From contig UQVR01000017.1 of NCBI GenBank assembly GCA_900544625.1, positions 1 through 23,912 of the forward strand: a stretch of 23,912 nucleotides of DNA, given 5' to 3'. Source of the DNA: an uncultured Mycoplasmatota bacterium. GTDB taxonomy: Bacteria > Bacillota_I > Bacilli_A > RF39 > UBA660. Shown piece after piece: positions 14,107 to 21,939 of the stretch. The notes beneath the pieces were generated by a model. It did not search any database. It was not told where the DNA came from and was given only the letters and a program-made list of their open reading frames with translations. Numbering within the stretch: position 1 is the stretch's first letter; every line of letters begins with the position of its first letter. The position numbers and the translations under genes are program-made.

Positions 14107-14925
14107 TTATATAACAGATTTTATAAATAAAATTAACCCCACCACAAATACTATTATAACTAAAGCAATTAATATTTTTATTCCTATACTTAATTTATCT
14201 TCATCTACAAAATCATTACTATCTTCTTCAAAATCTTTTTTCTTAAACAAACTATCTGTATAAAAAGAATTATCAATATTATTATCTTTATTATTATCTA
14301 TTTTTTCTTTCTCTTTTTCTTTAATTTCTGTAATCTTAGTTACAGTGGTAACACTATCATATACCTGTGTATCATCTTCTCCTTTTAAATCAGTTAAGAT
14401 ATCCAAAGGATCAACATCATCATTCTTACTTTCTTGTTTTTTAGCTTCATTAATTGTAATTGTATTTATTAAATTCATTAAATTTTCTTCTGGATCTATT
14501 TTCTTTTCTTCTTTTACTTCTTCATCACTTGCATCTAAATTCAAATTATTTAATATATCATATTGCGTATTTCTTAACTTCTTAGCCCTATTTTCTTCAT
14601 ATGTTTCTACTTTTTCATCTTTAGCTTTTTCTAGAACCTTAGTAAGATCATATTCTTTCGTATCATCTACACTTATTTTACTTACTTCTTCTTGAGGTTC
14701 TATTCTAATACTTCTTCTACGTGGAGCACTATTATATCTTTTATCAAGAATTTTTTTGATTTGTTCAACATCTATTTCCTTGTCTTGATTTCCAATAACT
14801 GTGGCATTACTACGCACATTAAAATTATCAAGTTCAGTATCGTTTATTTCTTTATATAAATCAATATTTTTTGCTACCCTTGACATTCTTTTAGATTCAT
14901 TAAATTTATCAATTCTTGTTTCCAT
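14107..14925 (-). CDS. hypothetical acidic tail-anchored protein
   Basis: A 272-residue protein, highly charged, largely disordered or coiled (repeated E/K/D runs), with a single C-terminal membrane segment at about 247-270 (IGIKILIALVIIVFVVGLILFI). No family is recognised. A short basic patch, YNSAPRRRSIRI, lies near residue 70. The ATG at 14925 is preferred over 14946: GAGG stands 8 nt before it, while the upstream ATG has no SD and overlaps a predicted -10 box. It is the first gene of the run with yunB, so a role in the spore or membrane is inferred from position only. Confidence 0.65.
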   Translation of the reverse strand: METRIDKFNESKRMSRVAKNIDLYKEINDTELDNFNVRSNATVIGNQDKEIDVEQIKKILDKRYNSAPRRRSIRIEPQEEVSKISVDDTKEYDLTKVLEKAKDEKVETYEENRAKKLRNTQYDILNNLNLDASDEEVKEEKKIDPEENLMNLINTITINEAKKQESKNDDVDPLDILTDLKGEDDTQVYDSVTTVTKITEIKEKEKEKIDNNKDNNIDNSFYTDSLFKKKDFEEDSNDFVDEDKLSIGIKILIALVIIVFVVGLILFIKSVI

Positions 14926-14944
14926 CTTCAAAACCTCTATACTC

Positions 14945-14973
14945 ATAATAACATATTTAAGTATTTTTTTAAA
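14945..14973 (-). promoter_or_regulatory. possible promoter of the yunB-region gene run
   Basis: On the minus strand, TTTAAA (14968-14973), a 17-nt spacer and TATTAT (14945-14950). Such AT matches arise easily here, so this is tentative. If real, transcription starts after the upstream ATG at 14946. Confidence 0.4.
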
Positions 14974-14983
14974 GCATAAATAA

Positions 14984-15012
14984 TTGATTTTTTATAATCT
15001 ATCCCCTATAAT
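14984..15012 (+). promoter_or_regulatory. possible promoter of the ferredoxin gene
   Basis: TTGATT (14984-14989), a 17-nt spacer and TATAAT (15007-15012), leaving a very short leader before the GGAGG at 15020. A second TATAAT at 14993-14998 would give a longer leader but lacks a good -35. Confidence 0.5.
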
Positions 15013-15029
15013 AAAATAAGGAGGGAATA

Positions 15030-15218
15030 ATGGAAAAACTAAATGTTAATGAAAACTGCATTGGATGTGGTATGTGTGCTGCCATTGACCCAGAACATTT
15101 TGAAATAATTGATGGTCTATCACAAGCTACAAATAGTGATAATTTAGATAGCAAAGACCTAGAAAATGCTATAAACTCATGTCCAACTGCAGCTATCGAA
15201 ATCAAAAAAGAAAATTAA
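15030..15218 (+). CDS. fer: single-cluster [4Fe-4S] ferredoxin
   Basis: A 62-residue electron carrier of the Bacillus Fer type. The cluster ligands are C10, C13 and C16 (CIGCGMC) and C51 (SCPTAAI). The position of a second CxxC pair is absent, so one [4Fe-4S] cluster is expected. Between them is the acidic loop typical of these proteins. It is cytoplasmic. AAGGAGGG is an excellent SD. It is convergent with rluB, sharing a terminator, and divergent from the yunB-region run. Confidence 0.93.
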   Translation: MEKLNVNENCIGCGMCAAIDPEHFEIIDGLSQATNSDNLDSKDLENAINSCPTAAIEIKKEN

Positions 15219-15249
15219 AATGCTAAGTATCTAAACTTAACATTTTTTT
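15218..15249. terminator. shared terminator between fer and rluB
   Basis: AAATGCTAAGT and ACTTAACATTT make an 11-bp stem (one C-A mismatch on the plus strand, a G-U pair on the minus strand) around a 6-nt loop. Seven T residues follow on the plus strand. It covers the rluB stop codon. Confidence 0.75.
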
Positions 15250-15956
15250 AATGCATATAATCTTTTAATTTCTTTAATACTAAGCTTCCTATATTCCCCA
15301 GATTTAAGTCCATCTAAAGTTAAAAATGCATAACTTACCCTACTTAATTTAATAACATCAATTCTCATACTTTCAAATATTTTTTTAACAATATGATTTC
15401 TTCCTTCCACAATTGTAAGTTCTATAATTGAAGTATTCTTTTCTACATCTTTTTTTCTTATTTTAAATCTTTTTATATCAACTTTTCTATTATCAATAAC
15501 AATACCTTTTTTTAATTTGTTTATATCATCTTTATCAAGTATCTTATTAATTTTAGCAACATATGTTTTTTCTATTTCATAACTTGGATGCATAAGCATA
15601 TTAGCAAAATCTCCATCATTAGTTAAAATAATTAAACCTGTTGTATCATAATCAAGCCTTCCAACCGGATATATTCTAGCTTCAGTATTTATTAAATCCC
15701 TAACCGTTATTCTTCCTAATTTATCTTCCACACTACTTATTACTTGTCTAGGTTTATTAAGCAAATAATATTCATGTTTTACATCCTTATTTATAATAAC
15801 ACCATCTATACTTATTATATCATTAGCTAGAACTTTAGTACCAAGTTCAGTTATTACTTTACCATTTACTAACACTTTGCCATGTTTAATCAAATCTTCT
15901 GCTTTTCTTCTTGATGTATACCCAAAAGAAGCAATAACTTTTTGTAATCTTTCCAT
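15237..15956 (-). CDS. rluB: 23S rRNA pseudouridine synthase RluB
   Basis: A 239-residue protein with an N-terminal S4 RNA-binding domain (MERLQKVIASFGYTSRRKAEDLIKHGKVLVNG) and an RsuA/RluB catalytic domain. The catalytic Asp is D102 in PVGRLDYDTTGL, followed by LLTNDG-type and EKTYVA motifs and the C-terminal EGRNHIVKKIFE. It converts a uridine of the peptidyl-transferase region of 23S rRNA to pseudouridine (U2605 in E. coli numbering for RluB). The ATG at 15956 has GGAG 6 nt upstream; the longer frame from a TTG at 15971 overlaps the SD. It follows spmB at 53 nt, as ypuL does in B. subtilis. A TATAAT on the minus strand at 15976-15981 suggests it also has its own promoter. Confidence 0.93.
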   Translation of the reverse strand: MERLQKVIASFGYTSRRKAEDLIKHGKVLVNGKVITELGTKVLANDIISIDGVIINKDVKHEYYLLNKPRQVISSVEDKLGRITVRDLINTEARIYPVGRLDYDTTGLIILTNDGDFANMLMHPSYEIEKTYVAKINKILDKDDINKLKKGIVIDNRKVDIKRFKIRKKDVEKNTSIIELTIVEGRNHIVKKIFESMRIDVIKLSRVSYAFLTLDGLKSGEYRKLSIKEIKRLYALKKC

Positions 15957-16009
15957 AATGGTCTCCTTCAAGTAAATTATAACACGATTTTAAATAAATT
16001 AAAACAATA

Positions 16010-16528
16010 TTAGAAAAATATTGCTGTTAAAATAAAGGCAATTGTAATACCAATTAAGTCCGCAATTAAGCCCACAACTAAGGAATACCTTATTTTTTTT
16101 ACTCCAATGGAACCAAAATACAAAGCTAAAACATAAATTGTAGTATCAGTACACCCTTGAAGGACACTTGCAAGTCTTCCTGCATAAGAATCAGGTCCAT
16201 AACTCATAAATATATCATTCATTATAGCTAAAGTTGCCGTACCTGATATCGGTCTTAAAATAGCCATTGGTAGAATATCCAAAGGAATATTAACTTTCAT
16301 TAAAAATCCTTCAAAAACTCTTAATATTTCATAAACAAAATTACTATCAAGAAAAATATTAATTGCAAATACCATAGCTAAAACATTAGGAAATATATTA
16401 ACAGATATGTGTAATCCTTCCTTAGCACCTTCTAAGAAAGAATCATATAGATTTACTTTTTTTATAAAACCATAAAAAACTACAAAAAAAACAAAAAGCG
16501 GTATAACTATTTTAGATAAGGTATTCAA
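16010..16528 (-). CDS. spmB: spore maturation protein SpmB
   Basis: A 172-residue integral membrane protein with a nucleoside-recognition (Gate) domain. Typical features are LRPISGTATLAIMNDIFMSYGPDSYAGRLASVLQGCTDTTIYVLALYFGSIGVKKIRYSL, highly conserved in SpmB. With SpmA it is needed for dehydration of the spore core and heat resistance in B. subtilis; what it transports is unknown. It starts with TTG at 16528-16526, supported by GAGGT 5 nt upstream, and overlaps the TGA stop of spmA (TTGA), so the two are translationally coupled. Confidence 0.93.
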   Translation of the reverse strand: MNTLSKIVIPLFVFFVVFYGFIKKVNLYDSFLEGAKEGLHISVNIFPNVLAMVFAINIFLDSNFVYEILRVFEGFLMKVNIPLDILPMAILRPISGTATLAIMNDIFMSYGPDSYAGRLASVLQGCTDTTIYVLALYFGSIGVKKIRYSLVVGLIADLIGITIAFILTAIFF

Positions 16529-17106
16529 TTTTTACCTCGCTTTCTTATAAAATAATCTATTAACACTGCACCAATACATGAACAAAATGTTGCAATAGCA
16601 CCTGGTACAATTATTTCTGAAGGATTAATTGACGCATAGGATATTCTTAAGGCTAACACAGTCGTAGGCACAATTGTTACTCCAGCCGTATTTAAAACTA
16701 AAAATGTAATCATTGGTACACTAGCAGTATCCTTTTTATCATTTATTTTTTGTAATTCACTCATTGCTCTTAATCCAAATGGTGTTGCAGCACTTCCAAG
16801 TCCCATCATATTAGCAGCAATATTAGAAGCAATATAACCTAAAGCGGGATTGTCCTTAGGAACACTTGGAAAAAGTTTTGATAAGATTGGTTCTAAAAAC
16901 CTAGCAAACTTAACAAGTAAACCTGCATCTTCAGCAATTTTCATAATACCACTCCACAAAACAATAACAGGAAATATCGATAACATAAGTTCCAAAGCCT
17001 CTGCCCCATTAGTTAAAATACTTTCATTTATATTGGCTACGTTACCAGTTAAAAAAGAATAAACAATACCAATAATTATTAAGAAAAACCAAATATAACT
17101 TACCAT
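16525..17106 (-). CDS. spmA: spore maturation protein SpmA
   Basis: A 193-residue membrane protein of the Gate domain family, partner of SpmB. Signatures are SIFPVIVLWSGIMKIAEDAGLL, PSVPKDNPALGYIASNIAANMMGLGSAATPFGLRAMSELQ, and FLVLNTAGVTIVPTTVLALR. The ATG at 17106 is chosen because GAGGTGG lies just upstream and the first membrane segment follows at once; a frame opening at 17136 would add ten residues lying within the 3' end of dacB. It overlaps the dacB stop by 7 nt and the spmB start by 4 nt, so the three genes are one operon. Confidence 0.93.
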   Translation of the reverse strand: MVSYIWFFLIIIGIVYSFLTGNVANINESILTNGAEALELMLSIFPVIVLWSGIMKIAEDAGLLVKFARFLEPILSKLFPSVPKDNPALGYIASNIAANMMGLGSAATPFGLRAMSELQKINDKKDTASVPMITFLVLNTAGVTIVPTTVLALRISYASINPSEIIVPGAIATFCSCIGAVLIDYFIRKRGKN

Positions 17107-18176
17107 CCTAGCCACCTCAAAAATTTTGTCCACCAACTAATATGTTTTTTTATCTCTACTTTTTTAACATAAATATTTTCTTTTCTAATAACGTTTTCAT
17201 TTAAACTAACACTCACATAACCAACTACATCCCCAGAAGCGTATTTTCCTTCATCAAACAAACTATAATTAACATCTATTTTATCTTTATTTTTATTTTT
17301 TACACTAACATAAATATCTTCATCTAAATACAATATATCATTTTTATAAACTTTCTCATCTTTTATCTTAATATTATCTTTACCGAGAACTTTAATTGCT
17401 TCATAATTTCTAAATATTTCTTCATACATATTTTTATGATCAAAAAAATCATTACTATCATTTAATGTAACCACCACAACATTTATATTATTTCTAGAAG
17501 CTGTTGTTACCAAAGTTCTTCTAGCTTTTTTAGTAAATCCAGTTTTACCCCCTGTAATATAATCTTCGTTACATAATAATTTATTTTTATTTATCCAACT
17601 ATAAGTTTTATCACTTGACTTAGCAACATGTTTTTTTGTTCCAAATATTTCTCTAAAAGTTTTATTATTCATAGCATATTTTGTTATTAAAGCCATATCA
17701 TAAGCCGTAGAATAATTAGCACTACCACCATTTTCCTCAAGACCATGTGCATTTACAAAATTACTATTTTTCATTCCAATATTACTTGCCAGTTCATTCA
17801 TTAAATGAGCAAATCCTTCCATAGAACCTGCAACATTTTGAGCTAAAACAACTGCTGCATCATTACCACTTCGCATAATAAGTCCATACAACAAATCTCT
17901 AATTGTTATTTTTTCACCAACATTAATATATATAGCACTACCATACGCTTTTAAAACCTCCTCACCAACAGTTATTTCTTTATCAATATCAATATTTTCT
18001 ATTGTAACTATCGCTGTCATTATTTTTGTAATACTTGCAATCAATCTCTTATCATCTTTATTTACATCAAAATAAATATAATCATTATCTAAATCAACTG
18101 CCACCATACTTGATGCACTCATTGCATCAACCTTAAACGGTATTAAAAACATAATTAATAGTAATATTTTTTTCAT
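17100..18176 (-). CDS. dacB: D-alanyl-D-alanine carboxypeptidase, DacB/DacF type
   Basis: A 358-residue exported penicillin-binding protein of the S11 family. It has a signal peptide (1 to about 18, cleavage after VDA), the active-site motif S48-I-T-K51, the SGN motif at 103-105 and K211-T-G213, then a C-terminal beta-rich domain and an amphipathic tail WWTKFLRWLGW, the usual membrane anchor of these enzymes. It removes the terminal D-Ala from peptidoglycan stem peptides. Gene order dacB-spmA-spmB-rluB is that of B. subtilis, where DacB (PBP5*) controls cross-linking of the spore cortex and is driven by sigma-E, so the cortex role is likely here. SD GGGGA stands 5 nt before the ATG. Confidence 0.92.
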   Translation of the reverse strand: MKKILLLIMFLIPFKVDAMSASSMVAVDLDNDYIYFDVNKDDKRLIASITKIMTAIVTIENIDIDKEITVGEEVLKAYGSAIYINVGEKITIRDLLYGLIMRSGNDAAVVLAQNVAGSMEGFAHLMNELASNIGMKNSNFVNAHGLEENGGSANYSTAYDMALITKYAMNNKTFREIFGTKKHVAKSSDKTYSWINKNKLLCNEDYITGGKTGFTKKARRTLVTTASRNNINVVVVTLNDSNDFFDHKNMYEEIFRNYEAIKVLGKDNIKIKDEKVYKNDILYLDEDIYVSVKNKNKDKIDVNYSLFDEGKYASGDVVGYVSVSLNENVIRKENIYVKKVEIKKHISWWTKFLRWLGW

Positions 18177-18212
18177 TAAAATCCCCTATAAAAGATTATG
18201 AAATTAACTTTT

Positions 18213-18220
18213 ATTATATG
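18213..18220 (-). promoter_or_regulatory. possible sigma-E-type -10 element of dacB
   Basis: On the minus strand CATATAAT resembles the sigma-E -10 box CATACAAT (7 of 8), 37 nt before the dacB ATG. No convincing sigma-E -35 is seen at 13-15 nt, and it also contains TATAAT, so the assignment is weak. Confidence 0.3.
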
Positions 18221-18267
18221 TACTAAAAAATAAAAATCATTTTTACAAACAATCAACCACATTTTAA

Positions 18268-18296
18268 TTTACATCAAAATTAATTCATGCTAAAAT
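18268..18296 (+). promoter_or_regulatory. predicted promoter of the 18326-20678 gene group
   Basis: TTTACA (18268-18273), a 17-nt spacer and TAAAAT (18291-18296), 29 nt before the ATG, divergent from dacB. Confidence 0.55.
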
Positions 18297-18325
18297 AAAT
18301 CTAACAAGAAGTGTTGGGTGGTTTT

Positions 18326-19129
18326 ATGTTATTATATTTTAATCCTTTTTTAAGAAAATTAGAAACAGATATTTTAAAAAGTGAATATATTGAACTAATA
18401 GACCCAATATTAATTAAAGAATTTAAAAAAGCTATAAATAATATAACACCGGAGTATTGGCAAGAAATTGCATTTCTTTTTAAAAATAATATCAATTATG
18501 TATATTCCATTGATGAACAGATGGCATTTACAATTATTGCCACTAAAATGGGAATTGATTTCTTATCAAAAGACCCTGAATACTGTGGCGAATTAATAAG
18601 CATTCTTACCCTTTTAAAAAAGAATCCCTTAAATTACGTAAAATATACAAAATTATTTTTATCTGAACCACTCTATACATGTACTATAAATATAATTACT
18701 AAAAGTAGAACGTTTAGTTACCATGAATTTTTTGAAATAATTTTTGGCAGAAATTTAGAAACTCCTGAAATTAGTGAAGAATCTTACAACGCATTAATAA
18801 AATCCTTATATAAAATTCAAGAAAAAGTATATTATATTCTCATCTTACCTGAAGATTCCTTATTAACAATATTTAAAAAAATAGAATCATTTATGAAAAG
18901 TGCCAATCAAGAACAATTACAATTTTCAAAACAATCTTTTAAAACTTTAAGCATATTATTAGATATAACAAAGAGTAATAACGATGAATTAATTAATAAA
19001 ACAAAAGAAGATTTACTAGTAATAGATCAAAATAATAATACAACTAAGCAAATAATACAAGATAGTTTAATATATTTATCTAAACTTAATTTGTCTAATA
19101 ATTTTACAAGGAGAAGATATCATGCATAA
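18326..19129 (+). CDS. hypothetical helical protein (first of three linked genes)
   Basis: A 267-residue protein of no family I recognise. It appears mainly alpha-helical and soluble, with no signal peptide, membrane segment or catalytic motif. Residues about 55-110 (SIDEQMAFTIIATKMGIDFLSKDPEYCGELISILTLLKKNPLNYVKYTKLFL) resemble a helical repeat segment. The ATG at 18326 is preferred to a GTG at 18311 because GGTGG stands 4 nt upstream. Its end overlaps the start of the next gene by 8 nt, which implies a joint product pair. The function is unknown. Confidence 0.7.
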   Translation: MLLYFNPFLRKLETDILKSEYIELIDPILIKEFKKAINNITPEYWQEIAFLFKNNINYVYSIDEQMAFTIIATKMGIDFLSKDPEYCGELISILTLLKKNPLNYVKYTKLFLSEPLYTCTINIITKSRTFSYHEFFEIIFGRNLETPEISEESYNALIKSLYKIQEKVYYILILPEDSLLTIFKKIESFMKSANQEQLQFSKQSFKTLSILLDITKSNNDELINKTKEDLLVIDQNNNTTKQIIQDSLIYLSKLNLSNNFTRRRYHA

Positions 19130-19934
19130 TATAAAATCTTTTAACAATTTCACTTTTAATCTAATAAAACTCCAAAATTATGTTAATAAAAATTATACAC
19201 CGGTTAGAAAAGACGATATAAAACTAATTATGTTTAACGCAGTTATTAGCTCATATCCAGATCAAAAATGGATGTCACTAGAGGATAGTTTTTTTCAAAA
19301 TATTCCATCTGAAGATATTGAACTTACCATAATTTACACAATACTATCCTATAAATTAGGAACATTTTTTACTAAATGTAATCCTTTAATAAAAACAGAT
19401 TTAATAAATGCTCTTTTAATATATAGCGTAAATATTTATAAAATTCATAAGTACGCAATATATCTTTTATCTGGAGAATTACTTAAATTAACAGAATATG
19501 CTTATAATAACCATTTAATAAAACCAAGACATATTTATAAAATAATATTAGATAACTTTATGCTTGATAAAGTTGATGAAAAAAAACAAGAAGAAATACT
19601 AGCTATTATCAAAAAATTTATTCAAGAACATGAAATTAAAATATTTAACGGCAATTACTACTTTTTTAATATTTATCAATGTTTAACAAAGTTGATGACC
19701 ATTGATTTTTATCCTGAAGACACATCAGCAATTGAATTAATTCCCCTATTTAATACAATACCTGATGAAAAAGTAAAAGCTCAAATAGTAAAAGATTTTG
19801 CACACATAGAAGAAAGTGATAAACCTTTAATAGAAAAAATACAAGATTCAATTACTATTGCTCATCACTATGGGTATGAACTACCTTTAGCACAAGAAAA
19901 AAAGTTATCAAAAAATACTTTAAAACCTGAATAA
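19122..19934 (+). CDS. hypothetical helical protein (second of three linked genes)
   Basis: A 270-residue helical, soluble-looking protein without a recognised family. Its ATG lies inside the last codons of the preceding gene, with AAGGAG as SD 8 nt upstream, so translation is probably coupled. Size and helical pattern resemble the preceding protein (for example IELTIIYTILSYKLGTFFTKCNPLI against MAFTIIATKMGIDFLSKDPEYCG), but the similarity is too weak by eye to call them paralogs. Residues 55-62, DSFFQNIP, are encoded by a 24-nt stretch identical to one in the third gene. Confidence 0.7.
   Translation: MHNIKSFNNFTFNLIKLQNYVNKNYTPVRKDDIKLIMFNAVISSYPDQKWMSLEDSFFQNIPSEDIELTIIYTILSYKLGTFFTKCNPLIKTDLINALLIYSVNIYKIHKYAIYLLSGELLKLTEYAYNNHLIKPRHIYKIILDNFMLDKVDEKKQEEILAIIKKFIQEHEIKIFNGNYYFFNIYQCLTKLMTIDFYPEDTSAIELIPLFNTIPDEKVKAQIVKDFAHIEESDKPLIEKIQDSITIAHHYGYELPLAQEKKLSKNTLKPE
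19284..19307 (+). repeat. 24-bp exact direct repeat, copy 1
   Basis: Identical base for base to 19992-20015. It begins GATAG, contains seven T residues, and ends TATTCCA. In this gene it encodes DSFFQNIP at residues 55-62. Confidence 0.9.
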
Positions 19935-19973
19935 AAAGTGATAAAATATTTTCATTCTAAGGAGAAATGAAAC

Positions 19974-20678
19974 ATGATATTTAGAGTACAAGATAGTTTT
20001 TTTCAAAATATTCCAAACGCTGTATTTGGTATTATTGTAGTAAAAAATTTTGATAACACTAAAAACTATGAGTTTATAAATAAACTATTTACTCAAAATT
20101 TGGAAAGTTCTAAAGAAAAATTCAAAGATGTTAAAATTAAAGAAGAGCCCTGCATTCTTCCATATAGAGATGCATTCACTAAATTAGGTATTAATCCAAA
20201 TAAATATATGTGTTCAATCGAAGCATTAATGACAAGAATATCCAAAGGAAAAGATATTCCTAGTATAAATCCAATTGTGGATTTAGGAAATGCTTTATCA
20301 TTAAAATATGAATTACCGCTTGGAGTTCATGACATAGATAACTTTATTGATGGAAACATAGAAATTAGAGAAGCAACAAAAGATGATATTTTTATTCCTT
20401 TTGGAAGTACAGAAATTGAACATCCCGAAGAAGGAGAAATAATTTATGCTTCAAATACAGAAGTAAAAACTAGAAGATGGACATGGAGACAAGGAGAAAA
20501 TTCAAAAATAACAGAAAAATCAACAAATCTCTTTATTCCTATTGATGGATTTACTGAAAATTTAGATAAAATAAAGGAATTACAAAATGAACTAATAGAT
20601 ATTTTAAAAAACCAATTAAATTTAGAAGTAGCATTTGGAATAGTTGATAAAAACAATCCTGAATTTATAACAAAATAA
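19974..20678 (+). CDS. B3/B4 tRNA-binding domain protein (Phe-tRNA synthetase beta-like)
   Basis: A 234-residue stand-alone B3/B4 domain, the editing/tRNA-binding module of the phenylalanyl-tRNA synthetase beta chain (COG3382 type). The family pattern is clear: PYRDAFTKLGINPNKY, then SIEALMTRI, GKDIPSINPIVDLGNALSLKYELPLGVHDID, EHPEEGEIIYASN and RRWTWRQGENSKITEKSTNLFIPIDG. Free-standing members may hydrolyse mischarged tRNA or bind aminoacylated compounds; this is not settled. SD AAGGAG lies 9 nt upstream. It follows the unknown gene at 39 nt, in one probable transcript. Its N-terminus carries DSFFQNIP (residues 7-14), shared exactly at DNA level with the preceding gene. Confidence 0.87.
   Translation: MIFRVQDSFFQNIPNAVFGIIVVKNFDNTKNYEFINKLFTQNLESSKEKFKDVKIKEEPCILPYRDAFTKLGINPNKYMCSIEALMTRISKGKDIPSINPIVDLGNALSLKYELPLGVHDIDNFIDGNIEIREATKDDIFIPFGSTEIEHPEEGEIIYASNTEVKTRRWTWRQGENSKITEKSTNLFIPIDGFTENLDKIKELQNELIDILKNQLNLEVAFGIVDKNNPEFITK
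19992..20015 (+). repeat. 24-bp exact direct repeat, copy 2
   Basis: Second copy of the stretch at 19284-19307, in the same reading frame, encoding DSFFQNIP at residues 7-14 of the B3/B4 protein. Confidence 0.9.
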
Positions 20679-20703
20679 AAATTACTAATTACTAGTAATT
20701 TTT
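20677..20703. terminator. bidirectional terminator
   Basis: AAAAATTACTA and TAGTAATTTTT form a perfect 11-bp stem with a 5-nt loop, U-tracts on both strands. It separates the convergent B3/B4 and lipoprotein genes. Confidence 0.85.
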
Positions 20704-20710
20704 ATTTTAC

Positions 20711-21265
20711 TTAATCATTATCGTAATTATAAACACCGTGTATTTTTTCTAAATCTGAGTTACTTAAATCAGTTACTTTATAATTACCTTTATCATCTTT
20801 AGTCACATTAAATATAATATTATACTCAACTGTATCAGTAGTTTTCTTCATTTTATCCAGTTTATAATTCATAAATAAATCATTACTAAATACACCATTT
20901 TGTTTAAATTCATCACCACTAGTAGTTAAATAATCATTAGCATCCTTTTGGACCTTATATAAATCATAAACTTTAATTTTTACTTCAACCGTAGCATTAT
21001 CCCCATCATATTTTTCTGAAACAACATCATATTTTAAATCTTGATATTGTTTTTTTAATATATCCCTATATTTTTCTTTTTGATTATCTGTTAAATTTTC
21101 ATTATTTATAACAGTATCCATATCATTAATTACATTTGAACTTAAATTTTTATATTGATTTAAATAATCTTGCACAGCTCCTTTAGCAGTTTTCTTCATA
21201 CATCCACAACCAACTAAAGATAATAACACTACTACCACAGTTAATAATTTACCTATTTTTTTCAT
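20711..21265 (-). CDS. hypothetical lipoprotein
   Basis: A 184-residue secreted lipoprotein. The signal peptide MKKIGKLLTVVVVLLSLVGC ends in a lipobox with the lipidated Cys at residue 20, followed closely by Cys22. The mature part has a helical start (GAVQDYLNQYKNLSSNVINDMD) and a beta-rich remainder (YDVVSEKYDGDNATVEVKIKVYDLYKV, VEYNIIFNVTKDDKGNYKVTDLS), a cystatin/NTF2-like layout often seen in small Firmicutes lipoproteins of unknown role. SD AAAGGA precedes the ATG. It is located on the outer face of the membrane. Confidence 0.85.
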   Translation of the reverse strand: MKKIGKLLTVVVVLLSLVGCGCMKKTAKGAVQDYLNQYKNLSSNVINDMDTVINNENLTDNQKEKYRDILKKQYQDLKYDVVSEKYDGDNATVEVKIKVYDLYKVQKDANDYLTTSGDEFKQNGVFSNDLFMNYKLDKMKKTTDTVEYNIIFNVTKDDKGNYKVTDLSNSDLEKIHGVYNYDND

Positions 21266-21308
21266 ACATTCGTCCTTTCTACAATTATTATTACCAGTAT
21301 TTACTATA

Positions 21309-21938
21309 TTATACTTTATTATAGCTTAATTTTATTAAATCATATATTTTCTTTTCTTTATCTCCTATTTTATTATTTAATTCTTCTATCATTAATTGAT
21401 ACATTACTTCATTATCAACAGGTATTTTATTAAACCATTCCATAAATAAATATTTTAATTTTGTAAAATCTTGTTTTTTATACAAACTTTTTACTTCCGT
21501 TTTAATAATCAATTTAATCTTATCCTCAATTCTAAGATTATCATTATAATCAATAGAAGTATTAATTTTATAATTAACTTTTAAATTATCAATAGTATAT
21601 AATATATCACATATATTTAAATCATCTTCTAAACCTAAAAAACTTCTTGCAATTGAATTGCCATTTTCATCAAACTCTAAAGCAATGCTTCCATTCTTAT
21701 CTGCAAATATAGCGATATAAGATGAACAATTATCCTTTTTCTTAGCTTTATCCTTTATAGTATCTAAAAATTCTTTTTCAACAACTATATTATTATTAAT
21801 AAAATCTTTTAATGTTTTACTATTTACTTGAATCAAAGGTACTCTTTTATAATATTCAATATTATCCAAATTATCCCATTCATAAAAATAGATATTTGTA
21901 TCTAAAAAGTTAAGTAAAACATCATAATAATAATTCAT
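21309..21938 (-). CDS. DUF3603-like protein
   Basis: A 209-residue soluble protein. The N-terminal half fits the DUF3603 pattern known in Bacilli: a Y-Y-x-D-V-x-x-N-F/W start (MNYYYDVLLNF), then FYEW...NIEYYKRVPLIQV and a later beta segment (SSYIAIFADKNGSIALEFDENG). I am moderately sure of this name. The C-terminal half is helical. No enzymatic motif is seen. It starts one base after the stop of the small membrane protein gene, using GGAAGGGGA inside that gene as SD, so the two are coupled. Confidence 0.65.
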   Translation of the reverse strand: MNYYYDVLLNFLDTNIYFYEWDNLDNIEYYKRVPLIQVNSKTLKDFINNNIVVEKEFLDTIKDKAKKKDNCSSYIAIFADKNGSIALEFDENGNSIARSFLGLEDDLNICDILYTIDNLKVNYKINTSIDYNDNLRIEDKIKLIIKTEVKSLYKKQDFTKLKYLFMEWFNKIPVDNEVMYQLMIEELNNKIGDKEKKIYDLIKLSYNKV

Positions 21939-21939
21939 T

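Noticed and set aside
14345..14695. 116-codon plus-strand open frame rich in Ser and Phe
   Set aside because: Shadow of the Glu/Lys/Asp-rich coding region on the minus strand; no SD or domain.
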